DNA of 64,000 nt from Ustilaginoidea virens. Lineage: Eukaryota > Ascomycota > Sordariomycetes > Hypocreales > Clavicipitaceae. Under the pieces are notes generated by a model. The model saw only the letters and a program-made list of their open reading frames with translations. It was not told where the DNA came from and did no database searches. Position 1 is the first letter of the stretch; each line of letters opens with the position of its first letter. Positions 45,775 through 59,600 of this stretch are shown piece after piece. The translations under genes were made by a program, and so were the position numbers. The DNA lies in the NCBI RefSeq assembly GCF_000687475.1, contig NC_057318.1:3472001-3536000 (forward strand), in the 5' to 3' direction.

Positions 45775-46551
45775 TATTGCAATTCTCAAGGTCACTATAA
45801 AAGCAGAGCCTTACTAGCTAGCTAGATGGCACAAGACTGTCTGCGACCTGTGAACTAATCTTAGTATAAATACTAGATTTTTCACCAAGTCCTAAGACTA
45901 TACAAGTGCTATAAAGCAGGGCAAGTGTAAAGGCAAGGCAAATATAAGATAACCAGAAACGCAGGGAAGGTGGAAGTTAAGAGGCATATAGTGCATTAAC
46001 AGACTCGATTGTGCTGCCCTTCTACTATCTAGAAAGAAGGGGAAAAGCTATCCTATATATACACAAAGGAGGGGTGGGCCCAGGCATCCAAGGTAGCCAG
46101 TAAGAAAGCTCCCCGTAATGCTCGCTTTGCCACGTATATAATACGTCAGCAGCCCCACTATATCGGGCCTTTTCAACCACCCTAACCACCGCACTAGTAA
46201 CTAGTCACCGCACTAGTAACTAGCCACCACGCTAGTGACTAACCACCACACTAGTGGACTAGCCACCACGCTAGTAGGCCACCACGCTAATTTAGCAATG
46301 CCACACCACGCTAGTAGGCCGCCACCACGCTAGTAGGCAACCACGCTAATTTAGCAATACCACACCTTTTTAATAAGGCCTACTTTACTTGATATACAGT
46401 AAATAATCCACTGAAAATCCTAAGGTAAAAGGCAAAGGCCTAAGGTTGGTAAGACTACCGTAAGTCCAAGAGGCGGTATAAGGACTAGAAGGTCAGTAAG
46501 CCAGTAGGGCATTAGGCCAGCAGCCTAGTAGGCTACTATAGGATTTTAACA
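45775..46551 (-). repeat. Copia-C3 LTR (left copy, 777 bp)
   Basis: tattgcaatt...ggattttaaca, followed by the purine-tract complement ccccctctgatt. 13 bp longer than the C2 LTR. Confidence 0.92.
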
Positions 46552-46673
46552 CCCCCTCTGATTAGCTACTGTAGTAGCAAGCTAATCGTATAAAGAATAG
46601 GGAAAGAAAATGCAGTAAAAAGTGCTAAGAAAAAACATAAGAAAAAACCTTAGTAAAAGTATGTTAGTATAAG

Positions 46674-49600
46674 TTAGCAGGCCCTAAGACCTAGTAACTC
46701 GCGGAACCTAGTAAATTTAGGTCCCGGCAGTGGCTTAGTAAGGCCGTCAGCAGGTATACCATTAGTAGGTAAATAGGTAATTTTCACTAAGCCTAGCTGG
46801 GCTTGCTCTCTAATATACCGGAATTTTAATAGCGTATGCTTAGTGCAAGCATACTGATTAGGGTTATTAGAATTCGAGATAGAGCCCTGATTATCGCAGT
46901 ATAGCGGTATAGGGCGCAAAATATCAATTTCCAGTTCCTTATAAAGATTAGAAAGCCACTATACCTTACGGATAGTCTCAAGTAATGTATTAGATTCAGC
47001 TTCTAAAGTAGATAGTACTACTAAAGAGGCTCGCTTAGAACGCCAGCTAATAGGACTACTATTAATAGTAGTAAGAAAGCCTCCAGTTGATTTAGAAGTT
47101 TCTTTATAGCCAGCAAAATCGCTATCAGAATAAGCGGTTATAATAGGCTATTGGTTACTTTTAGTAAAGCAAATAGCTTGGTTCTTAGTGCCTTTAAGGT
47201 AGCTAAAGCTGCCTTTTGCAGCATTTAGATGCACATTAGTTGCCTTAGATATAAACTGAGAGAGTTATTAAGTAGGAAATACTAGGTCGGGTCTAATCAT
47301 CATCATAAGCCACATTATAGTGCCAGTAAGGCTCTGATAAAGGCTTTGATTAGTAGGGCTAAGGTCTTTTCTACTGGATTCATTAAGAATTCCTAGTTGA
47401 AGTAGAATAAGCTAAGGTTTAGTATCCTATAAGCCGAATTTAGCTAGTACCTCTGCTATAAATTGGGCTTAATGTAGCTATAATAGACCTTCCTTCCTAT
47501 TTCGTATAATTTGTATGCCTAGGAAGAAGGAAGCCAGACCGCAGTCTTCTATAGTATAGACCTTATAAAATTTCCTTTTTAGCTAGTTAATATAAGTTAT
47601 ATTTAGACTAACTAATAGGCAATCGTCAATATAGGTAACGATAAAGGTACTGGTTTGTTTATTATAAAAGACGGCAGCATTAGAGGCTAAAGGTAAAAAA
47701 CCTTCACTAGAAATCAGGTCTTTTAGCTAGTATTGCTATTCGCAGGGTGCTTGTTTTAGCCCGTATAGGGCCTTCTTTAGTAAAATAGCTTGCTTAATAG
47801 AGGGATTAAAGCCGGCTTCTTTAAGTAAAGTTAGTAGCCATTACTGTTGAATATTAGACTAAAGCTTGCTATCGCTATTAGTTAGTAGTAAGCTCTCTAT
47901 AAATTCAAGAAATCCATTAGGAATATCTATATAAATAGTCTCAGAAAGTTCGCTATTTAGGAAGGCGCCTATAAAGTCGATCTGCTCTATTTCCTAATTA
48001 TTACTAGCAGCTAAAGCTAATATAACCCTCTAGGTAGGTAGGATAGAGGTAGAAGCATAGGTATACTAAAAGTCCTTTCCTTCGACTTATATAAAACCCT
48101 TAACAACCAATCTAGCCTTATATTTTATAGGCTGATTATTGGCATCCTTTTTAACCCGAAAAACAGGCCTATTGCGTATAATTTTCCTATCAATAGGAAC
48201 GCTAGACTTAGGAATAAATTGGAAGACTTTAGTATCCAATAACTGCTCAAATTCCTTAAATAGTGCCTTTATCCAAAGGTCTTTTTCAGGACTTTATAGC
48301 ATATCCTTCCAGCTATTAGGCGTACCATCAGGGGCCTTTTTAGCTAGCTTACGCTTAGCTGCATAGCAGGAATCCCATATTAGGTGATATAAATCATAAT
48401 TAGGGAGTAAGTCGGTAGGGCTAGTAGGGTTAGTAGGGCTAGCAGGTATAGCAGAGCCAGTAGGGCCAGCAGGGCCAGTAGGGTCAGCAATATTGGTAGG
48501 ATTAAGGCTAGTAAGGATATCTATAAGGTCATCCTTTGCAGTAGCCAGGGACTGTATTATAGTACCTTCTGACTTAGGAAGGTAATCCACAATAGCATTA
48601 GTGTTAGTAATATCATCCGGGGTAGTATTAGTATTAGTGATGCTAGTAAAATTAGTAGGGTCCGGCATGCTTTCTAGGTCATCCGGTATAGCATTAGTAT
48701 TAGTAATGCTAGTAAGGTTAGTAGGGTCTGGTATACTTTCTAGGTCATCCAGTAAAATAGCAGGTTTTTTACTGCTAGATACCCCCTCTGAACCTATATT
48801 TTGCCCTCTATGAAAGTCTCCTTTTAGGCCACTAGAAATAGGGCCTATACCTTCATTTTGATAAATAAAGGTAATAAAAGTTATTTTAGTAATAACCTTC
48901 TTCTTTAGAAGGTAGACTAGGTAGGTATTATTACCTAGAGTGGTAAGGAGCCTACCAGGCTCGGTATAGGGCGCTAATTTGCGGCTTTTTACACGCTTTT
49001 CGTATGGTATAAGCACTTTAATAGCTGCTCCAATAGCCCTAAGGTTAATAAGGTCAGGGTAGTGCTCTGGTGTTATCTGGTCGTAATCCTTTAGTAGCTC
49101 CTGATAGGGGCTAGAAGGTCTATTAGTAACTGCTGTTATATTTACTAGCATAATAACGCCAGTAATTACAGCGGACTAGAGGTTAGATAGTAGCCTTAAC
49201 CAGGCTATAGTAGCACGTAGCCTATCAGCTATAACCCTAATGGAGCGCTCAATTAGGCCGTTTTATTTATGAATATAAGGGCAAGAGGTATTAAAAGCTA
49301 TACCCTATTCGATAAGCCAATCACTAAGCATTTTATTGATTTTATTTCCACTATTATAGTGGAATTCAACAGGCGTTTTACTATATCTGACCTATAGGCT
49401 CTGTATAAAGCTCTGTAATGCTTTAAAAATAATAGTGCCTTCCCTATTAGGCAGTAAGTAAAGCCAATAGAATCGGGATTTTCTGTCTACTAATATAAGG
49501 GCAATAGGTCGTTTATTGTATGGTGTAAGTGATATAGCAAAAGTATCACCTTCTATAATATCCAGGCATTTAGCTAGATTAGGTATCGCATCTTTAGAAG

Positions 49601-51638
49601 GTCTTCTAACCTTCTTAGCCTGTATATAGGCTAGACAGCAAAAATCAGCATCTTTAACCTTATTAAGGTTAGGTAGACCAGGGGTATTAGTATAGGTCTT
49701 TTTAAGCAGCTGAATACCTATATGCCTTAGCCGTATATGCTAAATGCCGGCTAATTATAATAGCTTCTGATATTCTGTATCAGCAGCTATAGGGGTAGGA
49801 GTAGGGTTAGTAACCTCTATAGGGTTTTCGCTAGTCGTAATAGCGGAAGGTTGGGTAGTAGGGCTAATAGCCTCTATAGGTTCCTTATTAGTCGCAGTAG
49901 TAGGAACGGAGGTAATAGTAGTTTCCTTAGGATTACTATAATTAGTAGGGTTAGTAGGGCTGGGGACCTCTACTACTATACTATTAGTATAGTAGCTGTA
50001 AGGTTGATGTAGTAGTGGTGTGTCTATTCCTTTCTATAGAAGGAAAAAGCCGTATTTTTCGAAGTTAAAAATGCCGATGTATTTACGGCTTGCTGACTAA
50101 AGCTGATTTTTAATTAGTACCCCTTTAGCGGCATAGTGCTTTATACCGCTAATAATGTTAATATCTAAGGTAGGAATATATAGTGCATTCTTAAGCTCTA
50201 TAATACCCTATTTAGTAGGATTAACGCCCTATAGCATAGTAAATCGTGCTATGCCCTAACCAGTAGGGGAAATAGGGCCACCACTAGTAGTAATAACAGG
50301 CTTATTATCCTTCTTAAAGTGGTGAAAAGTAGTGAAATGCTTCTTATTATTAATAATATAATAAGTAGAGCCTATATCGTAAAGGAGGGCATTCTTAGGG
50401 GTCCTACCGCCTGATTTAGCACTATAGCTTATATCAGTGGATATAGTAGAAGAAGAATAAGATATATTAGTATCCTGGGTATTATAGTTGCCTATAATAA
50501 AGGCCTTAATATCTTGCTGATTGCTGCTGGAGTCCTATTTCTTCTTCTATTACTGCTTCTTTTTCCTATTATTAGTAGAATTATTCTTGCTATTATTAAT
50601 AGAAGCGGTATTAGTAGACCCTTTCTTAGGGTCCTTAGAAGCCTTAAGCTGCTTAGGGTTATTATTAGCAGCCACCTTATTAGACCCTTTAGAACGCTGT
50701 TCTTCTAGTAGGTTAACTATAAAATACTGGAGGTTAAATTTGCTGCTATTAATAATACCTTGGGCGCTATAAGCCCTAATTATAGAGCGTTGGCGTTCAG
50801 TCTAGCGGGTAAATACCCCCTCTATAGCCTAAAGATACTAGTTAACTTAGTCGAAAGAGTCGATTTTAGAACCTAGAATTCTAAGGCGAGAAATATAGCT
50901 GTTAAATTCGCTATTAAAAGCTTCTAAAGTGCCCTTATAACCGGTAAATATAAGGGTGTGAAAGGTAGGGTATAAGTGTGCCCGCTATACTTCTAGTGAG
51001 TAGTAATACTGGGCTACTAGCAGAAGGTAGGCTTCCTCTGGGTTATTATACCAGTCTATAGCCTCTATAGCTTCTTCACTATAGCTATTCTTTAGCATTA
51101 GTAGTAGAAGTGCCTGCTCAGACTTATTAAAGTGCCTTGCTATAGAGGGGTCGTTAATAAAGTTAGCTATTTTAAAGGCCCTAAGTTGTATAGTAAGGGC
51201 CTGCTTCTACTGGTCGAAATTATAGGGGCTTTTTAGCTTTTGGGACTCCTTAAAGCGGTTGGCAGTCTTAGCTAATTCCTTAATAGCCCCATCACTAATT
51301 TAGTTGGTAATAGTTGTTGGTGGCGTTGTATAAATAGGCTCTTTACCCTTATATTTTATAGGCGTAGAAGGTTGGTCGATTTCTATAACGTTAGCTTTAC
51401 TATTATTATCTTTAGTGGTAGTCTTAGTGGAAGGTCTAGCTTTAGTGGCTTTAGTAGACTTCTTGTTAATAGCCTGGGTAGCCTAGGAATCGTTATTTTG
51501 CCTACTAATTAGGCCCTGTATAAGGTCAGTTAGTATATTCATCTGGGATTTCATATCGTCTATATCTAGCTGTAGCTGTGCATTAGTATTAACTTTAGTA
51601 TCGGATTTAGGGACCTTATAGGATCCTGACTCTACTAT
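46674..51638 (-). pseudogene. Copia-C3 gag-pol polyprotein, RIP-degraded
   Basis: The start codon is ATA at 51638-51636 (ATG in the relative at 61620), followed by VESGSYKVPKSD. Gag covers about 51640-50480. Protease LLYDIGSTYYIINNKKHFT near 50400-50340 (Asp-Thr-Gly now Asp-Ile-Gly). H.R-GH region HIRLRHIGI near 49740. Integrase KSRFYWLYLLPN near 49480, and the LIERSIRVI box near 49240. A 285-codon open frame (49151-48294) covers the integrase end and hinge. RT starts FRVKKDANNQPIKYKARLV near 48160. RNase H end CDNQGSISNSNNPNQ near 46890-46850, finishing GLTKPLPGPKFTRF...GLRAC at 46674. Stops correspond mainly to former Gln. Confidence 0.85.
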
Positions 51639-52380
51639 AGTGGGCAAAAAAGGTTTAAAAATCCGTTGAAAAATGGTGCCGATAGTTGTAATAATAGAGG
51701 AATAATTAGCAGAGAAATAACTAGCTAAATAGCTAGTAAAATAGTTGAATAACTAGTCGGATTGCCAGTATATATAGTGGCTAGTAGCCTACTATAAAAA
51801 TAGCTGTAGATTATAGCGGCCGGTCTCAGTATAAAAGCATAGATGCCGTAGGCGTTGTGTAAGTCCGTATTATAGCGTTAGTGTTTAAGGTGCTTATATA
51901 GTGCCATAATATAAAGGTGCCGTAAGTGCTGTAGAAGCCGTAGGTGCCGTAATATAAAAAGGTGCCGTAAGTACCGTACTAAAGGTGCTATAAGTGGGAG
52001 AGTATAACAGGTGCCGTATAGTGCAGTATAAGTTGTGCACTAGGGGAAAAGGTGTTATATAGTAGTATAGTGTGATAGATATCACACTATAAAGTCCGTA
52101 GGTGCCGTAGGTTACTCCAAAAATAACGTAAGGTTACGCTAAAAGTGCCGTAAGGTTACGCCGTAAGTTGCCGTTAGGTATGCCGTTGATTGCCGCAGGG
52201 TAATACCGTAGGTAATAGAGGGTAAGCCAAAGGTAATAATAGGTAAGCTAAAGTTAATAAAGGTAAGCCGAAGATACCAAAGGATAGCTATATTAGTAGT
52301 ACTAATAAGCAAAAGAGACTAAGGGGTGAATATAAAAAGGTAGGGTAAAAACAAAAAAGTAAAAACCCGGGCTTATAACC

Positions 52381-53157
52381 TCTTGCAATTCTTAAGGTTA
52401 CTATAAAAGCAGAGCCTTACTAGCTAGCTAGATGGCATAAGACTGTCTGCGACCTGTGAACTAATCTTAGTATAAATACTAGATTTTTCACCAAGTCCTA
52501 AGACTATATAAGTGCTATAAAGTAGGGCAAGTGTAAAGTCAAGGCAAATATAAGATAACTAGAAACGTAGGGAAGGTGGAAGTTAAGAGGCATATAGTGC
52601 ATTAATAGACTCGATTGTGCTGCCCTTCTACTATCTAGAAAGAAGGGGAAAAGCTATCCTATATATACACGAAGGAGGGGTGGGCCCAGGCATCCAAGGT
52701 AGCCAGTAAGAAAGCTCCCCGTAATGCTCGCTTTGCCACGTATATAATACGTCAGCAGCCCCACTATATCGGGCCTTTTCAACCACCCTAACCACCGCAC
52801 TAGTAACTAGTCACCGCATTAGTAACTAGCCACCACGCTAGTGACTAACCACCACACTAGTGGACTAGCCACCACGCTAGTAGGCCACCACGCTAATTTA
52901 GCAATGCCACACCACGCTAGTAGGCCGCCACCACGCTAGTAGGCAACCACGCTAATTTAGCAATGCCACACCTTTTTAATAAGGCCTACCTTACTTGATA
53001 TACAGTAAATAATCCACTGAAAATCCTAAGGTAAAAGGCAAAGGCCTAAGGTTGGTAAGACTACCGTAAGTCCAAGAGGCGGTATAAGGACTAGAAGGTC
53101 AGTAAGCCAGTAGGGCATTAGGCCAGCAGCCTAGTAGGCTACTATAGGATTTTAACA
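52381..53157 (-). repeat. Copia-C3 LTR (right copy, 777 bp)
   Basis: Begins tcttgcaatt rather than tgttgcaatt, a substitution at the terminal dinucleotide. Ends ggattttaaca and is followed by aatat. Confidence 0.9.
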
Positions 53158-53162
53158 AATAT

Positions 53163-55310
53163 AAAAAAAAAAAAAAAAATATTAATCTTTTTCCTTTCTA
53201 GTAAAGTAATCTAGTAAATTTTAGTATTTATCTTTTATTTCTTAGCAACTCTAGCCCTACTCCTATATTCCTTAATTCCTACTGCCTTTACTACTCTTAC
53301 CCTTATCGGTATTCCCCTGCCCCCCTATAAGATTTAGTAGGGGGGCATATAGAAGAAGGGGGGGGACTATAAGATAGTAGGATAGGAATAATAGCAGTAG
53401 CATTAGTAGTATAATTAGCAGATACCAACTAGGCACAATATAGCTTAAATACCTATAATAGGGCGTAATAGGTCCGGGGGGAAATACTTATAATACCGGG
53501 CCGGTAGTAATAGAACCGGCTTTAGCTTATAGCGCGGTCGTCGGTATAGGGGCCTAAGGCGAGGCTATACCGGCATATAGGGAGGATACTAACTAAAGGG
53601 AAATAGGCAGAGTATAGGGCATAGGTATAGTAGGGGTGACCTAATATATAAAGCTAATTATCGCCTCCGCTATAATCTATATATTTTATTATTACTCCGC
53701 GAGTAATTATATAATAGGCGCTATAGAATTGCCGCTAGCCTATTAGGACCCGGTAGTTAAAGCAGAAGGAATAATAATCGTTATAGGTATAGCAGGAGTC
53801 GACCTGCTAATATTAGCAGCCGAGATATATGCAGAAAGGGCCGTTATAGTATGCTCTTACGCTATAGCCTATAGTTTATCCTATTAATAATATAGTATAT
53901 TAAACTTAAGGCGAAGATAGGCCTTTCGGCCCGGGATATCTCCTACCTTCAGACGGGCGGCCTCTTTAATACTTTATTTCTTTTATGCCATATAGACGAT
54001 ACGCTTTATTACCCGCTATAGTTAGGGATTTATCGATATTATATGCTCGCACTAGATATATATCTTATATTTCTAATAGCATTAAATATATACCTAGGAG
54101 CGACTAGACTATATATAGACGATATATTCTCTAGTATCTATAGTATACTATATATAGGCGATATAGGCATACTCTACCTCCTTAATATCGTTAGTATTTA
54201 ATCCCTTAGAATCCCCTTAGATAAAAAACTCCCCTATAATATGCTTCTTTTATAACCGCTAATATAATAATCTAATAGTAGGTAAGGGCGGCATTTTCCT
54301 AGCATACGAAGGTATCTAAGGTATAATTACAGATAAAGAGGGAGCTAATAGTGCTCCTAATAGGGTCTTAGGGGTAATAGCTATTAAAGAAGAAGAAGTT
54401 TTTATTAGTATTACCCCTACCGATAATAGGACTCTTATATAAAAAGGGGCGGGAAAATATAAAGAAGATAATAGGGCCCTTATATTAGGCAATAGGGGCT
54501 CTACCGAACTCTTATCGTTATTAGAAATAATAATAAGCTTAGAGCTAAGGGGGGAAATATACGATTGTCCTAAAGAGGGTATAAACTATAGCGGCTGCGA
54601 TAGTATTTCTAGCTAGAAATCTCCTCCGCGCTTAGCACCTCTAGAGTCCCTAGTAGACACTTAGGATAGAACTAATAGGGTTATAAGAGGGTCTTAGGCG
54701 ATAGGTATATTCTTATCTATTAATCCTCTAGACGATATAGCGATAAATCTAATATAATAGCAAACGGGGGGACCTAAATACCTATTAATACCAGACGATT
54801 TACTATATAGACCTAATATAAACGATCTAGGAACTTTTAATAGTACTACTCTATTAGTAGGGATGATTCTCACGATAGTAATAATGCTATAGACTTACTA
54901 CTAAGAATAATAGCCTTAGTAACAGTAGGCATAGGGATAGAGAGAGGGAGAAAAAAGTATAAAAGAGAAGTAGATAAAAGAAGAAGCCTTAGTATAGACA
55001 GATTCCCGCCGATAGCTAGTAATAAAATTTTTTCTACTCTATAATAGCTGTAATACTATTCCTTTTAGCTAATAGCACTACAACCGGCTTTAATAAGATT
55101 CCATTATATCTGCCTAAAGTATACCGACTCTAGCCCCCACTATATTTATATCGGTTATATATTGGCATATTTACGCGCCCGATTAATATCCTATATATCT
55201 AATTAAGGTTATTTTTGAGGGCTATAAGAGGTTTTAATTGGGGGGCGATATATAAAGGGGATAATTTTGGATAATTTATTCTTCCGACTCTAAGGAGGAG
55301 GAGGGGGGTA
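53163..55310 (+). other. Gypsy 3' internal region with a possible extra frame
   Basis: 2.1 kb between the chromodomain (after Copia-C3) and the 3' LTR, longer than a usual chromovirus 3' UTR. It begins with an A15-17 run (53163-53179). In one plus frame, from about 53480 to 54890, the interruptions are TAA/TAG and no TGA was seen; the segment 54250-54890 includes GGIFLAYEGI, RVLGVIAIKEEEVF and SLLEIIISLELRGEIYD. TG depletion makes TGA rare in any frame, so this is only a weak hint of a second ORF. No family recognised. A purine tract closes the region. Confidence 0.4.
55292..55310 (+). promoter_or_regulatory. Gypsy polypurine tract
   Basis: aaggaggaggagggggg followed by ta ends at the 3' LTR start (55311). 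Confidence 0.8.
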
Positions 55311-55554
55311 TATTATAGGCTCGGGCTACGCCCGCGCCATAATATGGCTAAAACTCGGGCTATACCCGCGTCTAGCCTAAGAAGGGCAATAAACAGAGTC
55401 ACAGGACTATACTAGGACTCCGATATATATCATAATCGGGATATAAATAGACTAGATAGAAGGTTCCTACTTAGATCCTTTTCCTTCCTCTTTAGTCTAT
55501 TTAATATATATCACTGACGCCTATTCGCAGCCGCCCTAGGGCTAGTCCGTCACA
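55311..55554 (+). repeat. Gypsy 3' LTR (244 bp)
   Basis: Same length as the 5' LTR, ends tccgtcaca and is followed by attat (55555-55559). Differences include cataatatgg for cacaatgtgg, i.e. CA/TG to TA in this copy, with some changes in the other copy. Confidence 0.93.
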
Positions 55555-55776
55555 ATTATTAATAATAGGCGTTTCTTTAATATTACTAATAAGGCTATTT
55601 AAGGCCTCCTTTTGCTATTTAGAAATCGGTAAGTAATATTTATCTTAATAAAAAAACGGTCTTATCGAATATAAGATAGCTAAAATTAAACTAGTAGCTT
55701 CTTTTTAATAAAGGCACCTAAATTAAGTACTAAATAGTCGAGATATAGCCTACTAAATATGTTAAAATCCTATAGT
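55555..55776 (-). pseudogene. Copia-X fragment right of the Gypsy
   Basis: The minus frame reads LAILYSIRPFFYQDKYYLP, ISKQQKEALNSLI and SNIKETPIINN, then joins 20298 after Gypsy removal (FEFILSRNL). It belongs to the Copia-X region between integrase and RT. Interrupted at 55777 by Copia-C4; its last five bases (atagt) are the presumptive TSD. Confidence 0.68.
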
Positions 55777-56513
55777 TGTTGCAATTCTCAAGGTCACTAT
55801 AAAAGCAGAGCCTTACTAGCTAGCTAAATGGCACAAGACTATCTGCGACCTGTGAACTAATCTTAGTATAAATACTAGATTTTTCACCAAGTCCTAAGAC
55901 TATACAAATGCTATAAAGCAGGGCAAGTGTAAAGGCAAGGCAAATATAAGATAACCAGAAACGCAGGGAAGGTGGGAGTTAAGAGGCATGTAGTGCATTA
56001 ACAGACTCGATTGTGCTACCCTTCTACTATCTAGAAAGAAAGGGGAAAGCTATCCTATATATACACGAAGGAGGGGTGGGCCCAAGCATCCAGGGTAGCC
56101 AGTAAGAAAGCTCCCCGTAATGCTCGCTATGCCACGTATATGATACGTCAGCAACCCCGCTATATCCGGCCTTTCCAACCACCCCAACCACCGCACTAGT
56201 AACCAACCACCACGCTAGTGACTAACCACCACGCTAGTGACTAACCACCACACTAGTGGACTAGCCACCACGCTAGTAGGCCGCCACCACGCTAGTAGGC
56301 CACCACGCTAATTTAGCAATGCCACACCTTTTTAACAAGGCCTACCTTACTTGATATACAGTAAATAATCCACTGAAAATCCTAAGGTAAAAGGCAAAGG
56401 CCTAAGGTTGGTAAGACTACCGTAAGTCTAAGAGGCGGTATAAGGGCTAGAAGGTCAGTAAGCCAGTAGGGCATTAGGCCAGCAGCCTAGTAGGCTACTA
56501 TAGGATTTTAACA
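55777..56513 (-). repeat. Copia-C4 LTR 1 (737 bp)
   Basis: Begins tgttgcaatt with the original TG kept, ends ggattttaaca, and is followed by the purine-tract complement ccccctctgatt. Confidence 0.92.
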
Positions 56514-56631
56514 CCCCCTCTGATTAGCTACTGTAATAGCAAGCTAATCGTCGTATAAGGATAGGGAAAGAAAATGCAATAAAAGTGCTAAGGAAAAACA
56601 TAAGAAAAACCTTAGTAAAAGTTAGTAGAAG

Positions 56632-59600
56632 TTAGCAGGCCCTAAGGCCTAGTAACTCGCGGAACCTAGTAAATTTAGGGCCCGGCAGTGGCTTCGTAAG
56701 GCCATCAGCAGGCATACTATTAGTAGGTAAGTAGGTAATTTTAACTAAGCCCAGCTGAGCTTGCTCCCTAATATACCGGAATTTTAATAGCGTATGCTTA
56801 GTGCGAGCATGCTGATTAGGGTCATTAGAATTTGAAATAGAGCCCTAGTTATCGCAGTATAGCGGTATAGGGCATAAGATATCAATTTCTAGCTCCTTAC
56901 AAAGGTTAGAAAGCCACTGTACCTCACAGATAGTATCAAGTAATATATTAGATTCAGCTTCTAAAGTAGATAGCACTACTAAAGAGGCTCGCTTAGAACG
57001 CCAGCTAATAGGACTACTATTAATAGTAGTTAGGAAGCCTCCAGTAAATTTAGAGGTTTCTTTACAGCCAGCAAAATTGCTATCAGAATAAGCGGTTATA
57101 ATAGGCTGTTGGTTGCTTTTAGTAGTACTAAAGCAAATAGCTAGGTTCTCAGTGCCTTTAAGGTAGCTAAAGCTGCCCTTTGCAGCATTTAGATGCACAT
57201 TAGTTATCTTAGACATAAACCGAGAGAGGTATTGCGTAGGAAATGCTAGGTCGGGCCTAGTCATCATCATAAGCCACATTATAGTGCCAGTAAGGCTCTG
57301 ATAAAGGCTCTGATCAGTAGGGCTAAGGTCTTTTCCACTAGATTCATTTAGAATCCCTGGTTGAAGTGGAATTAACTGAGGTTTAGTATCCTGTAAGCCG
57401 AATTTAGCTAAAACCTCTGCTATAAATTGGGCTTGGTGTAGCTATAATAAACCTTCCTTCCTATTTCGTATAATTTATACGCCTAAGAAAAAGGAAGCCG
57501 GACCGCGGTCTTCTATAGTATAGACCTTATGAAATTTCCTTTTTAGCTGGTTAATATAAGTTATATTTGGACCAACTAATAGGCAATCGTCAACATAAGT
57601 AACGATAAAGGTGCTGGTTTGCTTATTATAAAAGACGGCAGCATCAGATGCTAAAGGTAAGAAGCCTTCACTAGAAATCAGGTCTTTTAGCCGGTGTTGC
57701 TATTCGCGGGGTGCTTGTTTTAGCCCGTATAGGGCCTTCTTTAGTAAAATAGCTTGCTTAATAGAGGGATTAAAGCCGGCTTCTTTAAGTAAAGTTAGTA
57801 GCCGTTGCCGTTAAATATCAGACCAAAGCTTGCTATTGCTATTAGTTAGTAGTAAGCTCTCTGTAAATTTAAGAAATCCGTCAGGAATATCCATATAAAT
57901 GGTCTCAGAAAGTTCGCTATTTAGGAAGGCGCCTATAAAGTCGATCTGCTCTATTTCCCAGTTATTACTAGCAGCCAAAGCCAGTATAACCCTCCAGGTA
58001 GGTGGGATAGAGGTAGAAGTATAGGTATGCTGAAAGTCCTTTCCTTCGACTTGCATAAAACCCTTAATAACCAATCTAGCCTTATATTTTATAGGCTGAT
58101 TATTAGCATTCTTTTTAACCCGAAAAACAGGCCTATTGCGTATAATTTTCCTATCAATAGGAACGCTAGACTTAGGAATAAATTAGAAGACTTTAGTATC
58201 CAATAACTGCTCAAATTCCTTAAATAATGCCTTTATCTAAAGGTCTTTTTCAGGGCTTCGTAGCACATCCTTCCAGCTATTAGGCGTACCATCAGGGGCC
58301 TTTTTAGCTAGCTTACGCTTAGCTGCATAGCAGGAATCCCATATCAGGTGGTATAAGGTATTACCTTCCTAAGGGAATAAGTCGGTAGGGCTGGTAGGGT
58401 TAATAGGGCCAGCAGAGCCAATAGGGCCAGTAAGGTCGGTAGGGCCAGTAGGGCCAGCAGGGCCAGCAAGGTCGGTAGGATTAAGGCTAATAAGGATATC
58501 TATAAGGTCATCCTTTGCAGTAGCCGGGGACTAAAGTATATTAGTAGAGTCCGGCATACTTTCTAGGTCATCCGGTATAACATTAGTATTATTAATGTTA
58601 GTAAGGTTAGTAGGGTTAGAAATGCTTTCTAGGTTATCCAGTAAAATAGCAGGTTCTTTACTGCTAAATACCCCCTCTGAACCTATATTTTGCCCTCTAT
58701 AAAAGTCTCCTTCTAGACTACTAGAAATAGGGCCTATACCTTTATTTTAGTAGATAAAGGTAATAAAAGTTATTTTAGTAATAACTTTCTTCTTTAGAAG
58801 GTAGACTAGGTAAGTATTATTACCTAGAGTGGCAAAGAGCCTACTAGGCTCGGTACAAGGCGCTAATTTATAGCTTTTTATACGCTTTTCGTATGGTATA
58901 AGCACTTCAATAGCTGCTCCAATAGCCCTAAGGTTAATAAGGTCAGGGTAGTACTCCGGTATTATCTAGTCGTAATCCTTTAGTAGCTCCTAATAGGGGC
59001 TAGAAGGTCTATTAGTAACAGCTATTATATTTACTAGCATAATAACGCCAGTAATTACAGCAGACCAGAGGTTAGATAGTAGCCTTAACCAGGCCATAAT
59101 AGCACGTAGCCTATCAGCTATAACCCTAATAGACCGCTTAGCTAGGCCGTTTTATTCGTAAATATAAAGGCAGAATGTATTAAAAGTTATACCCTATTCG
59201 ACAAGCCAATCACTAAGCATTTTATTGATTTCATTTCCACCATCATAGTGGAATTCAACAGGCGTTTTACCATATCTGACCTATAGGCTCTATATAAAGC
59301 TCTGTAATGCTTTAAATACAATAGTGCCTTCCCTATTAGGCAGTAAGTAAAGCCAGCGGAATCGGGATTTTCTATCCACTAATATAAGGGCAACAGGTCG
59401 TTTATTATATAGCATAGGTGATATAGCAAAAGTATCACCTTCTATAATATCCAAGCATTTAGCTGGATTAGGTATCGCATCTTTAGAAGGTCTTCTAACC
59501 TTTTTAGCCTATATACAGGCTAAATAGCGAAAATCAGCATCTTTAACCTTATTAAGGTTAGGCAGACCAGGGGTATTAGCACAGGTCTTTTTAAGCAGCT

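Larger units (their letters stand above)
45775..53157 (-). mobile_element. Copia-C3, full-length-type member of the Copia-C family
   Basis: 7383 bp minus-strand element with 777 bp LTRs (45775-46551 and 52381-53157) and the TSD aatat, inserted just downstream of the Gypsy chromodomain. All Copia domains are present in order but broken by RIP-type stops; the gag ATG is lost. Confidence 0.93.
20304..55554 (+). mobile_element. Chromodomain Gypsy (chromovirus) split by three Copia insertions
   Basis: Boundaries are set by 244 bp LTRs at both ends (20304-20547 and 55311-55554) and the TSD attat. Removing Copia-A, C2 and C3 with one TSD copy each leaves about 7.6 kb. Gene order is gag, protease, RT, RNase H, integrase, chromodomain, as in fungal chromoviruses of the Tf1/sushi-MAGGY group. 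The frame is RIP-degraded throughout. It lies in the Copia-X reading frame and is a depth-one insertion. Confidence 0.93.

Noticed and set aside
50514..50772. Leu-rich plus-strand frames suggesting a membrane protein (also 60452-60703)
   Set aside because: They are antisense to the Lys/Asn-rich gag tail of Copia-C and recur in both copies; shadow frames.
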